Shown here one piece after another: positions 16,536 through 24,471 of a stretch of DNA of 64,000 bases; the stretch's first letter is position 1; each line of letters starts with the position of its first letter. The position numbers were made by a program, and so were the translations under genes. The stretch comes from CAWELS01 sp964468205 (lineage in GTDB: Bacteria > Acidobacteriota > Terriglobia > Bryobacterales > Bryobacteraceae), in NCBI GenBank assembly GCA_964468205.1, contig CAYXVG010000001.1, positions 1-64,000 of the forward strand, given 5' to 3'. A model generated the notes under the pieces. The model ran no database searches. It saw only the letters and a program-made list of their open reading frames with translations, and was not told the DNA's origin.

Positions 16536-17672
16536 ATGCCTTTCGCTTCCATTCCCGACGCAATTGAGGATTTTCGTGCCGGCAAGATGCTCGTGGTGGT
16601 CGATGACGAAGACCGCGAGAATGAAGGTGATCTCACCGTGGCCGCGGAGAAAATCACGCCCGGGATCATCAATTTCATGGCCGTGCACGGGCGCGGGCTG
16701 ATTTGCCTGGCGATGAGTGAGGAGCGATGTGAAGAGCTGCAGCTTCCGATGATGTCGCAGGTAAACACTTCGCGCTTCGGCACCGCGTTCTGCGAAGCTA
16801 TCGACGCTCGGGAGGGCATCACTACCGGCATTTCGGCGGCGGACCGCGCCCACACCATTCAGATCGCGATGGATCCTAACGCCAAGCCTTATGACTTGGC
16901 GCGGCCCGGTCACGTCTTTCCCCTGCGCGCGCGAAACGGCGGCGTTCTCGTGCGGGCGGGGCAAACCGAGGCGGCGGTGGACTTGGCGCGACTCGCCGGG
17001 CTGCGGCCGGGCGGGGTAATTTGCGAGATCATGAACGATGACGGCACCATGTCGCGCGTACCGGATCTCGAGAAGTTCTGCGCCCGCCACGACCTGAAGT
17101 TGATTTCGGTGGCCGACTTGATCCGATACCGGTTGCACACCGAAAAGTTCATTCGCCGCAAGGCGGAGGGAAGGCTCCAGACCGCCGAGGGAGAGTTCCA
17201 CACCATCGCATACACGTCCACCATTAATCCGGAGATCCATCTTGCGCTTGTCCACGGCGAGGTGGAAAAGGCCGATGTGGTCACGGTGCGCATGCATACG
17301 CATTGCGCGTTCGGCAATATCCTCGGCTCAATTGAGTGCGACTGTGACAAGCTGGTGCGGACATCCTTGCGGCGTATCGTTAAGGAAGGAGCCGGGGTTC
17401 TCGTCTATCTGCATGAGAGCGGCTCGGGACTGCGCATGCTCCCGGCCGAGGAAGTGGGTGAACCGAGAAAACTAGTGTCGCACGGCCGGAAGTTCAAGCA
17501 CTACACCACGCCGGACGGCCAACGGCTGCTTCAGTACGAGAGCGGCATCGGAGCCCAAATCCTCTCGGATCTAGGACTTCGCAAAGTGAGATTGCTGACC
17601 AACCACCCGCGCAAGATCGTGGGGTTGGAGGCATTTGGCATTGAGATTGTGGAACAGGCGCCTGTAAGTTAG
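16536..17672 (+). CDS. ribBA: DHBP synthase fused to a degenerate GTP cyclohydrolase II domain (RibBA-like)
   Basis: A 378-residue fusion for riboflavin synthesis. Residues 1-205 match 3,4-dihydroxy-2-butanone 4-phosphate synthase: DDEDRENEGDL, DRAHTI, GHVFPLRA and NDDGTMSR are present. In the RAGQTEA segment a Gln stands where E. coli RibB has metal ligand His153. Residues 206-378 match GTP cyclohydrolase II in the Zn region (HTHC and ECDC), GIGAQILSDLG and RLLTNHP. The active-site stretch between them is replaced: RQEGR reads HESGS, and the KIRAYALQDQG...EAN block is absent. The C-terminal half may therefore be inactive, as in RibBX variants. No FMN riboswitch is visible upstream. Confidence 0.88.
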   Translation: MPFASIPDAIEDFRAGKMLVVVDDEDRENEGDLTVAAEKITPGIINFMAVHGRGLICLAMSEERCEELQLPMMSQVNTSRFGTAFCEAIDAREGITTGISAADRAHTIQIAMDPNAKPYDLARPGHVFPLRARNGGVLVRAGQTEAAVDLARLAGLRPGGVICEIMNDDGTMSRVPDLEKFCARHDLKLISVADLIRYRLHTEKFIRRKAEGRLQTAEGEFHTIAYTSTINPEIHLALVHGEVEKADVVTVRMHTHCAFGNILGSIECDCDKLVRTSLRRIVKEGAGVLVYLHESGSGLRMLPAEEVGEPRKLVSHGRKFKHYTTPDGQRLLQYESGIGAQILSDLGLRKVRLLTNHPRKIVGLEAFGIEIVEQAPVS

Positions 17673-17688
17673 CGTCGAAAGAGGTATC

Positions 17689-18690
17689 ATGCTGAGAATC
17701 CTTACTGCTATCCTTCTTGCGGCCGCCCCGGCGGTGTCGCAGGTCACTCCGGAACTGCTTTCCCTACTCCCGGACGAGACGAAGGTAATTGCGGGCGTGA
17801 ATCTCGAGGCGGCCCGCACGACTCCCTTTGGGGAATACGTCATGACCGAAATGGAGAAGCATTCGGAGGGTATCGACGACCTTCTGGAAGCGACCGATTT
17901 TGACCTGCGGAGAGATCTGAGCGAAATCGTGGTTGGAGCGACGGGTCTCCAGAAGGAAACCCGGGCGCTGATCCTCGCCCGCGGCGCATTCAATCCGGAC
18001 CGCATCATCGCCCACGCTGAAGCCCACGGGTCGGTGCTCTCCACCTTCGGCGATGTCCGAATGTTGCGCGGGCAACACGAGCGCTCGCCGGCGTTGGCGT
18101 TTCTCTCCATGGACCTCGTGGCCGTGGGCAAGACGGAGGATGTGCTCGCCGCGATTGAGCGCCTGGGCGAGCAGGAAAACGCCGGCACGCCGGCAGCAGT
18201 CAGGGCGATTGAGCTCAGCAACTCGAATCATGCCTGGTGCGTGGCGGTTGGCTCACCGGCGGAGCTCACCGGAAGGGATGACCTCACGCCGGACAACTCC
18301 CCAATTCGCGGGGACCTGATCCGCTCGATTCGGGTGCTCAGCGGCGGCGTGAGCTTTGGCGAAACGGTAATTCTGACCGCGTCAGCAGAAACGGAAACGC
18401 CGGATGCAGCGATGGCTCTCGGCAGCGTGGTGCAGTTCTTCTTGAGTTTTGCCCGGCTGAACGCAGAGGATCCCGACATGGCGGCGCTACTCGGACGGAT
18501 GCTGAGCGATCTTTCCATCACGACCCAGGCAACGAGCGTTACATTAACTCTGCCGGTGGCGCAGGCCGACCTCGAAGCGTTTCTGCGCCTGGTACACGGC
18601 AATCGCGCCAGCCGGCACGAGACGAAACGGCCGGTGGAGCAGCCCGGTGAGCGTTCCGGCCGGCGGACGCGCAGCGGCGGCTCGCGATAG
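17689..18690 (+). CDS. Exported protein of unknown function
   Basis: A 333-residue protein with a signal peptide (MLRILTAILLAAAPAVSQ). The mature part starts with a segment of the type LLPDETKVIAGVNLEAA and mixes alpha and beta, with no Cys pairs, repeats or catalytic motifs that I recognise. The first portion resembles the beginning of exported hypothetical proteins common in Acidobacteriota, but I cannot name a family. The last 30 residues are basic and Arg/Ser/Gly-rich. It follows ribBA by 16 bases and may share its transcript. Confidence 0.7.
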   Translation: MLRILTAILLAAAPAVSQVTPELLSLLPDETKVIAGVNLEAARTTPFGEYVMTEMEKHSEGIDDLLEATDFDLRRDLSEIVVGATGLQKETRALILARGAFNPDRIIAHAEAHGSVLSTFGDVRMLRGQHERSPALAFLSMDLVAVGKTEDVLAAIERLGEQENAGTPAAVRAIELSNSNHAWCVAVGSPAELTGRDDLTPDNSPIRGDLIRSIRVLSGGVSFGETVILTASAETETPDAAMALGSVVQFFLSFARLNAEDPDMAALLGRMLSDLSITTQATSVTLTLPVAQADLEAFLRLVHGNRASRHETKRPVEQPGERSGRRTRSGGSR

Positions 18691-18756
18691 CCGCGAAGCG
18701 GATCCGGCAACGGCATGAGTGCCGGCAGCGGCGGCTGAACCTTCGGATGCTTCTGA

Positions 18757-19875
18757 TCAAGCCCACGGGCGGGCGACACGGTGGATAGCGTTGACGAGTT
18801 TGCGGTAGGGGATTGCGCCGGCGTCGAAATGCAGCCATTCTCCGTCCCGCCAACTGGAGTAGAACCAGCGGGCGAGAATGGCGAGGTGCTCCTGGCGTTC
18901 CACCACCGGCACGCGCGGCTCATCGAGAGAGGCCGCCACTTCGCGCAGGCGCTTATCCATGGAAACCGGATTTCCCTGGGGAGCGGTCAGCGAGAAGGTG
19001 CGGGGCCGCAGCCACACTCCGCCGCGCATGAACCAGAGTTCCACTGCATCCGGCGTTTTCGAGGGGGTGACTGCGACGCCGTGGAGACGGTCAATATCCC
19101 GGGCGAGTTCGTCGCGCAGTTTCAGCACTCCTTGCACACGCTCCAACTGCTGGTGCTGGCGGGCGGCTTCCTCAAACTGGAGTTCGTCGCTGAAGCGGTC
19201 CCGGGCTGCAGTAATGGAGCGGACAAAGGAATCACCGCCGGTGGAGAGAAACTCAGCCACGCGATTAACTTCGCCGGCGTACTCATCGACACCGACCACG
19301 TCCTGACAAGGCCGGAGGCATTTGCCCATCTCGCCATAGATGCAGCCCGGATGCTCGGGAGAGGGGTCGAAATCCTCTTGGCAGCGGCGGATTTGGAATA
19401 GGTTGAGAAACTCGTCCTCGAACCGTTCGGCGACCGCCCGGGTCCGAAAAGGTCCGCAGAATAGAGCCCGGGAGCCGGTGAGGCGGGTGGTGATCTGGGT
19501 TCGCGGAAAGGCGTGCGAAAGGATGAGCTTGACGTAAGGGGGCGGGCGGAGCTTCAGCCGCCGGCGGTAATCGTCCGGAAAACACCCGCGGGCAAGCGCC
19601 CAAGAATAGAGTGTCTGTTCCAAGCGTGAAGCGGTCAGCCAGTATTCCACCCGGCTCGCCACCGCGCGCAGGTTGAGAAAGCGGGTGGGTCCCCGGCGCT
19701 CGCGGAGCAGGCGGCACAGGCGGCGTTTGAGCACAGCCGTCCGGCCGAGGTATGGGGCTCCCTGTTGCGGATGAATAAGAAATACGGCAGGCGCATTCGG
19801 GGTCTCGTCTATGCGCGAATCAAGTGAGGAGGAGCCTTCACCGGCAACGATCAGGGTTGGCGGGGGCAGGGTCAT
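18757..19875 (-). CDS. Short UvrC-like protein (GIY-YIG, Cys-rich and UVR parts only)
   Basis: A 372-residue relative of UvrC, the nuclease subunit of nucleotide excision repair. The N-terminus (about 29-60) is a degenerate GIY-YIG domain in which GIY reads AVF while the YLG and KRRL elements remain. The UvrC Cys-rich region follows (PFRTRAVAERFEDEF, CIYGEMGKCLRPCQD), then a UVR-like helical segment (FEEAARQHQQLERVQG) that in UvrC contacts UvrB. The C-terminal RNase H-like nuclease and HhH domains of a 600-residue UvrC are missing. ATG 19875 is chosen because it lies just after the wecB stop (19883); further upstream the frame overlaps wecB. Confidence 0.75.
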   Translation of the reverse strand: MTLPPPTLIVAGEGSSSLDSRIDETPNAPAVFLIHPQQGAPYLGRTAVLKRRLCRLLRERRGPTRFLNLRAVASRVEYWLTASRLEQTLYSWALARGCFPDDYRRRLKLRPPPYVKLILSHAFPRTQITTRLTGSRALFCGPFRTRAVAERFEDEFLNLFQIRRCQEDFDPSPEHPGCIYGEMGKCLRPCQDVVGVDEYAGEVNRVAEFLSTGGDSFVRSITAARDRFSDELQFEEAARQHQQLERVQGVLKLRDELARDIDRLHGVAVTPSKTPDAVELWFMRGGVWLRPRTFSLTAPQGNPVSMDKRLREVAASLDEPRVPVVERQEHLAILARWFYSSWRDGEWLHFDAGAIPYRKLVNAIHRVARPWA

Positions 19876-19882
19876 CGGGGAC

Positions 19883-21001
19883 TCACCCGAAGCGGCTTTC
19901 CAGGATAGCGGCAATCCGCTCGCTGGCGAGGCCATCGCCGTAGGGATTGTGCCGCCGCGCCATTTCCTCATACCGGGAGGAATCGTCAAGGAGGGTGCTG
20001 GCTTCGGTCACGATGCGTTCGACAGAGGTGCCGACCAGCTTGACGGTCCCGGCCTCCACCGCCTCCGGGCGTTCGGTCTTCTCACGCAGAACCAGGATAG
20101 GTTTCCCGAGCGACGGGCCTTCTTCCTGTATCCCGCCTGAATCAGTAATGAGGAAATGGGCCTTCCGCATTAGGTCAACGAAGGAAACGTAGTCCAACGG
20201 TTCGATGATCCGGATTCGGGAATTGATTCTGAGGAAACTCCGGACCGGAGCCTGTACATTCGGGTTTGGATGGGCGGGATAAACGATTTCGATTCCGTCG
20301 CGGCGTGACAGTATGTCGAGGGCCTGGCAGATCCGTTCGAACCCCGCACCGAAGCTCTCACGGCGGTGCGCTGTAACCAGGATCATTCGCTTGCCGTCCT
20401 GGCGGGCGAGGGGCGCCGGAGCGACGAGCGAGCCGGCCTCCAGTTTTCGGGCAATATCGAGCACTGCGTCGATGCCGGTGTTGCCGGTGACATGAATGCT
20501 CTCGGGAGAAACGTGTTCCCGGCGGAGGTTCCCGGCCGACTTCTCGGTGGGACAAAAGTGAAGTGTCGCGAGGCGGGAGCTGAGTACTCGGTTCATCTCT
20601 TCCGGGAAGGGCTGGGTTATGTCGAAGGTCCGCAAACCGGCTTCCACGTGTCCCACCGGAATCCCGGCATAGAAAGCCGCGAGCGCCCCGCACAGCGTCG
20701 TGGTGGTGTCCCCCTGCACGAGCACTACGCCGGGGCGGACGGTGTCCAGTACGGACTCCAGGCCGGCAAGGATCTTCGCAGTGGAGCCAAAGAGGGATTG
20801 ACCAGGAGTCATGACGTCCAGGCGGTAGTCGGGATTCACGTCGAACGCCGCGAACGCTTCGTCCGCCAGATTCCGGTGCTGTCCGGTGGCGCAGACTTTC
20901 ACCGCGAAGCGCCGGGGACGGGATCGCAATGTTTCGGCGACGGGACAAAGCTTGATCGCCTCGGGCCGGGTTCCGGCAATAATCAGAACGCGCGTCATCA
21001 T
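19883..21001 (-). CDS. wecB: UDP-N-acetylglucosamine 2-epimerase (non-hydrolysing)
   Basis: A 372-residue enzyme that interconverts UDP-GlcNAc and UDP-ManNAc for surface polysaccharide synthesis. Family signatures are complete: GTRPEAIKL, TGQHR, VQGDTTTTL, HVEAGLRT, PFPEEMNR, TGNTGIDAV, TAHRRES and SDSGGIQEE. The GT-B-like fold and length are normal. ATG 21001 overlaps the stop of the flippase gene (20998) and is taken as start; the longer open frame lies within the flippase. With the flippase it forms a two-gene envelope unit, and the UvrC-like gene follows eight bases after its stop. Confidence 0.93.
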   Translation of the reverse strand: MMTRVLIIAGTRPEAIKLCPVAETLRSRPRRFAVKVCATGQHRNLADEAFAAFDVNPDYRLDVMTPGQSLFGSTAKILAGLESVLDTVRPGVVLVQGDTTTTLCGALAAFYAGIPVGHVEAGLRTFDITQPFPEEMNRVLSSRLATLHFCPTEKSAGNLRREHVSPESIHVTGNTGIDAVLDIARKLEAGSLVAPAPLARQDGKRMILVTAHRRESFGAGFERICQALDILSRRDGIEIVYPAHPNPNVQAPVRSFLRINSRIRIIEPLDYVSFVDLMRKAHFLITDSGGIQEEGPSLGKPILVLREKTERPEAVEAGTVKLVGTSVERIVTEASTLLDDSSRYEEMARRHNPYGDGLASERIAAILESRFG

Positions 21002-22545
21002 TCTTCGCGAGCGAGCGCCTCCTTCGGCCGGCTGGAAACCAGTTCCGGCTTCAGCCGGTCTGGAAGCCAGCTTGCGCGGGATAGCCTTGCAAGTTTCAAT
21101 GCATCCATAAGCGCGGGGGGACGGCTCCAGTAGTTGAGCCCGGCGTACACGGCTCCCCCCAGAAGAACTCCGGCCACGAGGACCGGGACCCTTCCGAATC
21201 CGGCGCTCTCCATCGCCAGGCGCGCCGCGAACACCACCCCCCCCATGATCACGCAATTGAGCGTATGTAATCCGACCGGTGCGAGGATATCCCGGAGCTT
21301 CAGCCCCCTGATCAGCCAGGTCGCGGGGATCTGCATCGGAACAAAGAGCGCGAGGCTAACGACGAGATATGCCGTAGCGACGCCAAGTATGCCCCAGGCG
21401 AGACCGATGACAAAGGCCAGGACGTACAACGCCGTCCAGAGCATTCCCCAATAGAACAGCAGGTCCGTCCGGCCTTTTACCTGGTAGAGCACATTCACCA
21501 GAGCGGCCACGGATTGGATCATGCCGACGGGAGCGAGGATCATCACCACGGGCGCCGACGGCAGCCACTTGTCGCCGTACACAACCGAGACGAACGGCTC
21601 GGCGAGCACGAGGAGTCCCGTCAGGAGCGGAAAGGCGAGGAACGCGACGATGCCACAGGTCCGGGAGTACTGCTGCCGGAGGGCCTCATCGTTATCCTGT
21701 TCCCGAGCGAGTGCGGGTAAAAGAACATGGCTAATGAGCATGGTGATCATTTCGTAGGGCAGAAGCATCAGCCCATAGGCGACGCGGTAGAACCCTACCA
21801 ATCGATCTCCAAGTCTGGCGCCGAGGAGGAAAGAGTCGCTGTTCCGGGCGAAGTGTTGCACGATCTCGAACGCCGAGAGGAAGCCGCCGAATCGCAGCAC
21901 CTGTTTCAGCTTCTCGAACCGAATGACCAGCTCGGGTTTCCACGGGTGACAGAGAAACGAGCCCGCGGCGAAGAGTCCGGTTCTGGTGAGAGATCCCGCC
22001 ACCAGCGACCAGACACCCCAGCCGGTCCAGGCCATAACCAGTGACACGACGCCGCCCAGAATGGCGCCTACCAGGCTCACCGCGGCCATGAGATCGAATC
22101 GCATGTGGCGAGTGAGCATTGCCGACGGCACAAGACCGATGGCTGAAATGATGAAGTTGAAGCTAAGAACGATGGCGACCAACCCTACCTGATCGTTGTG
22201 ATAGACACGCTCGATAACCGGGCTCGCTCCCACGATTACTAGCATCAGGGCCGTGGCGAGGACCATGTTCAGAAGAAAAGCGCTCGAGATGATCTCCCGG
22301 TCGATTTCCTTCAATTGAACCAGCGCCCGATAGAACCCCAACTGTTGAAGGATCTGCACGAAACCGATGACGACCATCGCCATCGCGACCACGCCATAGT
22401 CCTCCGGCATGAGCAACCGGACCAGAACGATGCCCACGGCGACGCGGATGAGACGTCCGGCGTAGGCCGCAAACGCGGTCCATCGCATCCCTGACCAGAC
22501 ATCATGCCCACTGCTGCTCGAACGGTTGGGGATATCCTGACTCAT
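20998..22545 (-). CDS. Polysaccharide flippase of the MOP superfamily (PST/Wzx type)
   Basis: A 515-residue membrane protein with about 12-14 hydrophobic helices and no large soluble domain, matching lipopolysaccharide or O-antigen flippases that move lipid-linked sugars across the inner membrane. The start WSGMRWTAFAAYAGRLIRV and the segment RLLMPEDYGVVAMA are typical of the PST branch. ATG 22545 gives a normal N-terminus; the frame is open upstream to 22677 with non-coding-like sequence. It is coupled by overlap to the UDP-GlcNAc epimerase, suggesting a ManNAc-containing glycan as cargo (inference). Confidence 0.88.
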   Translation of the reverse strand: MSQDIPNRSSSSGHDVWSGMRWTAFAAYAGRLIRVAVGIVLVRLLMPEDYGVVAMAMVVIGFVQILQQLGFYRALVQLKEIDREIISSAFLLNMVLATALMLVIVGASPVIERVYHNDQVGLVAIVLSFNFIISAIGLVPSAMLTRHMRFDLMAAVSLVGAILGGVVSLVMAWTGWGVWSLVAGSLTRTGLFAAGSFLCHPWKPELVIRFEKLKQVLRFGGFLSAFEIVQHFARNSDSFLLGARLGDRLVGFYRVAYGLMLLPYEMITMLISHVLLPALAREQDNDEALRQQYSRTCGIVAFLAFPLLTGLLVLAEPFVSVVYGDKWLPSAPVVMILAPVGMIQSVAALVNVLYQVKGRTDLLFYWGMLWTALYVLAFVIGLAWGILGVATAYLVVSLALFVPMQIPATWLIRGLKLRDILAPVGLHTLNCVIMGGVVFAARLAMESAGFGRVPVLVAGVLLGGAVYAGLNYWSRPPALMDALKLARLSRASWLPDRLKPELVSSRPKEALAREE

Positions 22546-22796
22546 CGTCTCAGGTGAGGTCTCCGCGGCCAGGTAACATTCAACTGCGTCACGGGATTCG
22601 GGGTCGCGCCCACTAGAAAGGGTAGCATGCCAAACAGAAATCGCAGCACCGCGGCCGGAGCGTCCGGAGGCAGGCAAAAAGGAACCCGGTTCGGAAGGCC
22701 GTCGAGGGGATCGGCTTGCAATAGGGAAGTCAAATCTGCTACCAAGGATCTAACATCGCGGGTTCGCTGGAAACCCTGCGCGGAGGTAGCAGTTTC

Positions 22797-23387
22797 ATGA
22801 CCAAATCTGTCCAGCGGGGCAGGAAAGCCACTAAAAAGACGGCTGGCGGACGCAAAGCGTCCTCTGTCCGAAAAGAGTCCGCGCCGCCATCGTCTCGCGA
22901 CAAACAGACCGACATTTATGACAAGGCGATGAAACTTATGGCGGCGGGTGAGTTCACCAAAGCCAAGGAGCTTTTCGATCAGGTGGTGGAGGGTCCCAGT
23001 TCGGAAGTGGCTCATACCGCACGAATGCACAGGTCCGTCTGCGAGCGGCGCCTGGAGGAACCCGAGATTAAGCTGGAGACCGCGGAGGACCACTACAATT
23101 ACGCAATCACTCTGCTCAACCGCCGCGAGCCGGATACGGCCCGCAAGTATCTGGAGAAAGCGCTGGCTTCTAATCCAAAGGCGGATCATGTACTGTACGC
23201 CCTCTGTCTAAGTCATGGACTAACTGGAGATATCGACGCCGCCGCCAGGCACCTCGCACGCGCTATCGATATCAACCCGCGAAATCAGCGCGCCGCCAGG
23301 AACGATCCGGATTTCGCGCCATTCCTCTCCGCGCCGCAGATCCAAGCTTTGCTCCGGGTGGATGGGGAAAGGACCGAGTCTGAGTAG
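22797..23387 (+). CDS. Tetratricopeptide-repeat protein
   Basis: A 196-residue protein. The first 35 residues are Lys/Arg/Ser-rich and probably disordered. TPR-like helical pairs follow: YDKAMKLMAAGEFTKAKELF (about 42-61), YNYAITLLNRREPDTARKYL (about 103-122) and VLYALCLSHGLTGDIDAAAR (about 133-152). The end DPDFAPFLSAPQIQALL is shared by many small TPR proteins of this phylum. A GGAGG sequence precedes the ATG. Its last 26 bases overlap the start of yvcK, which suggests translational coupling. The partner is unknown. Confidence 0.82.
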   Translation: MTKSVQRGRKATKKTAGGRKASSVRKESAPPSSRDKQTDIYDKAMKLMAAGEFTKAKELFDQVVEGPSSEVAHTARMHRSVCERRLEEPEIKLETAEDHYNYAITLLNRREPDTARKYLEKALASNPKADHVLYALCLSHGLTGDIDAAARHLARAIDINPRNQRAARNDPDFAPFLSAPQIQALLRVDGERTESE

Positions 23388-24423
23388 CGAACCATTAGTC
23401 GCCGTAGACAATCCGCTACGAATTGTCGCAATCGGCGGAGGGACGGGCCTCTCCACGCTGCTCCGGGGCTTGAAGGACTATGCGCATTCGCCTCTGTATC
23501 AGGCCGGCAAGAGGTTGTGGCCTCCAGTGGACGTTACGGCCGTGGTCACGGTCACCGACGACGGAGGCAGTTCCGGGCGCCTGCGCCGGGAATTCGATAT
23601 TCTTCCGCCCGGGGACATCCGCAACTGCATGGTGGCTCTATCCGAGGACGAAGCGCTGTTGTCGAAGCTTTTCCAGTACCGTTTCCACACCGGCCGCGGG
23701 CTGAAGGGGCACAGTTTCGGGAACCTGTTTCTCGCCGCCCTGACTGGGGTGACAGGCGATTTCGCCAAGACCGTGCAACTTTCCTCGGAAGTGCTGGCGA
23801 TCGTCGGGAGGATCTATCCCTCAACGAAGGCAAATGTACGGCTGGAGGCGAGGCTGGCGGACGGAACCACGGTGAGCGGCGAAACCCGGATCAGCAGGAG
23901 CAAGACACGCATCGACAGGATTCTGCTCGAACCGCACCGGTGCCGGCCGCTTCGCGAGACCTTGAACGCCATTGCAGCCGCGGATCTGATCTGTTTCGGT
24001 CCCGGGTCGCTGTTCACGAGCGTGGTCCCCAACGTTCTGGTCGGTGGAATTCCCAGAGCAATTGCGGAATCGCCCGCGGTCAAAGCCTATTTTGTCAACC
24101 TTATGTGGCAGCCGGGAGAGACAATGAACTTTAGCGCCTCCGATCATGTGCGGGTTATACACAAGCACGCCCGCCGGCGGCTGATTGATGTCGCGGTCAT
24201 AAACACAAGGCCGATCTCCGGCTCCATGCGTAGCCGCTACGCTGCACAAAGGGTGTTTCCGGTGGCGAACGACACACCTGTACTCGATGAACTCGGGTTG
24301 CGGGTGGTCGGTACGAACCTGCTCGCAAAGGGCGAGAAGGTACGGCACGATCCGCAGGCTACCGCCGCGGTGGCGGTGAGGCTGGCTCAGGAAGGCCGCA
24401 AAGCGGGCGGCGAGCGGAGCTGA
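23362..24423 (+). CDS. yvcK: YvcK/CofD-like protein (gluconeogenesis factor family)
   Basis: A 353-residue protein of the YvcK (CofD-like) family, which binds UDP-sugars and affects cell shape and growth on gluconeogenic substrates. The binding motifs are clear: IGGGTGLSTLLRGLK (about 24-38), TDDGGSSGRLR (about 65-75), GHSFGNLF, and ICFGPGSLFTSV. No enzyme activity is firmly known for YvcK. The start ATG lies inside the end of the TPR gene. glmU, the maker of UDP-GlcNAc, follows 48 bases later, which fits a link to UDP-sugar level. Confidence 0.9.
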   Translation: MGKGPSLSSEPLVAVDNPLRIVAIGGGTGLSTLLRGLKDYAHSPLYQAGKRLWPPVDVTAVVTVTDDGGSSGRLRREFDILPPGDIRNCMVALSEDEALLSKLFQYRFHTGRGLKGHSFGNLFLAALTGVTGDFAKTVQLSSEVLAIVGRIYPSTKANVRLEARLADGTTVSGETRISRSKTRIDRILLEPHRCRPLRETLNAIAAADLICFGPGSLFTSVVPNVLVGGIPRAIAESPAVKAYFVNLMWQPGETMNFSASDHVRVIHKHARRRLIDVAVINTRPISGSMRSRYAAQRVFPVANDTPVLDELGLRVVGTNLLAKGEKVRHDPQATAAVAVRLAQEGRKAGGERS

Positions 24424-24471
24424 ATAACCGGAAGGAAGCTCGCAGGGATGTACCCACAGGAGGAGAACAGC

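Noticed and set aside
20366..21133. 255-codon plus-strand frame antisense to wecB
   Set aside because: wecB carries every family signature; the antisense frame has none.
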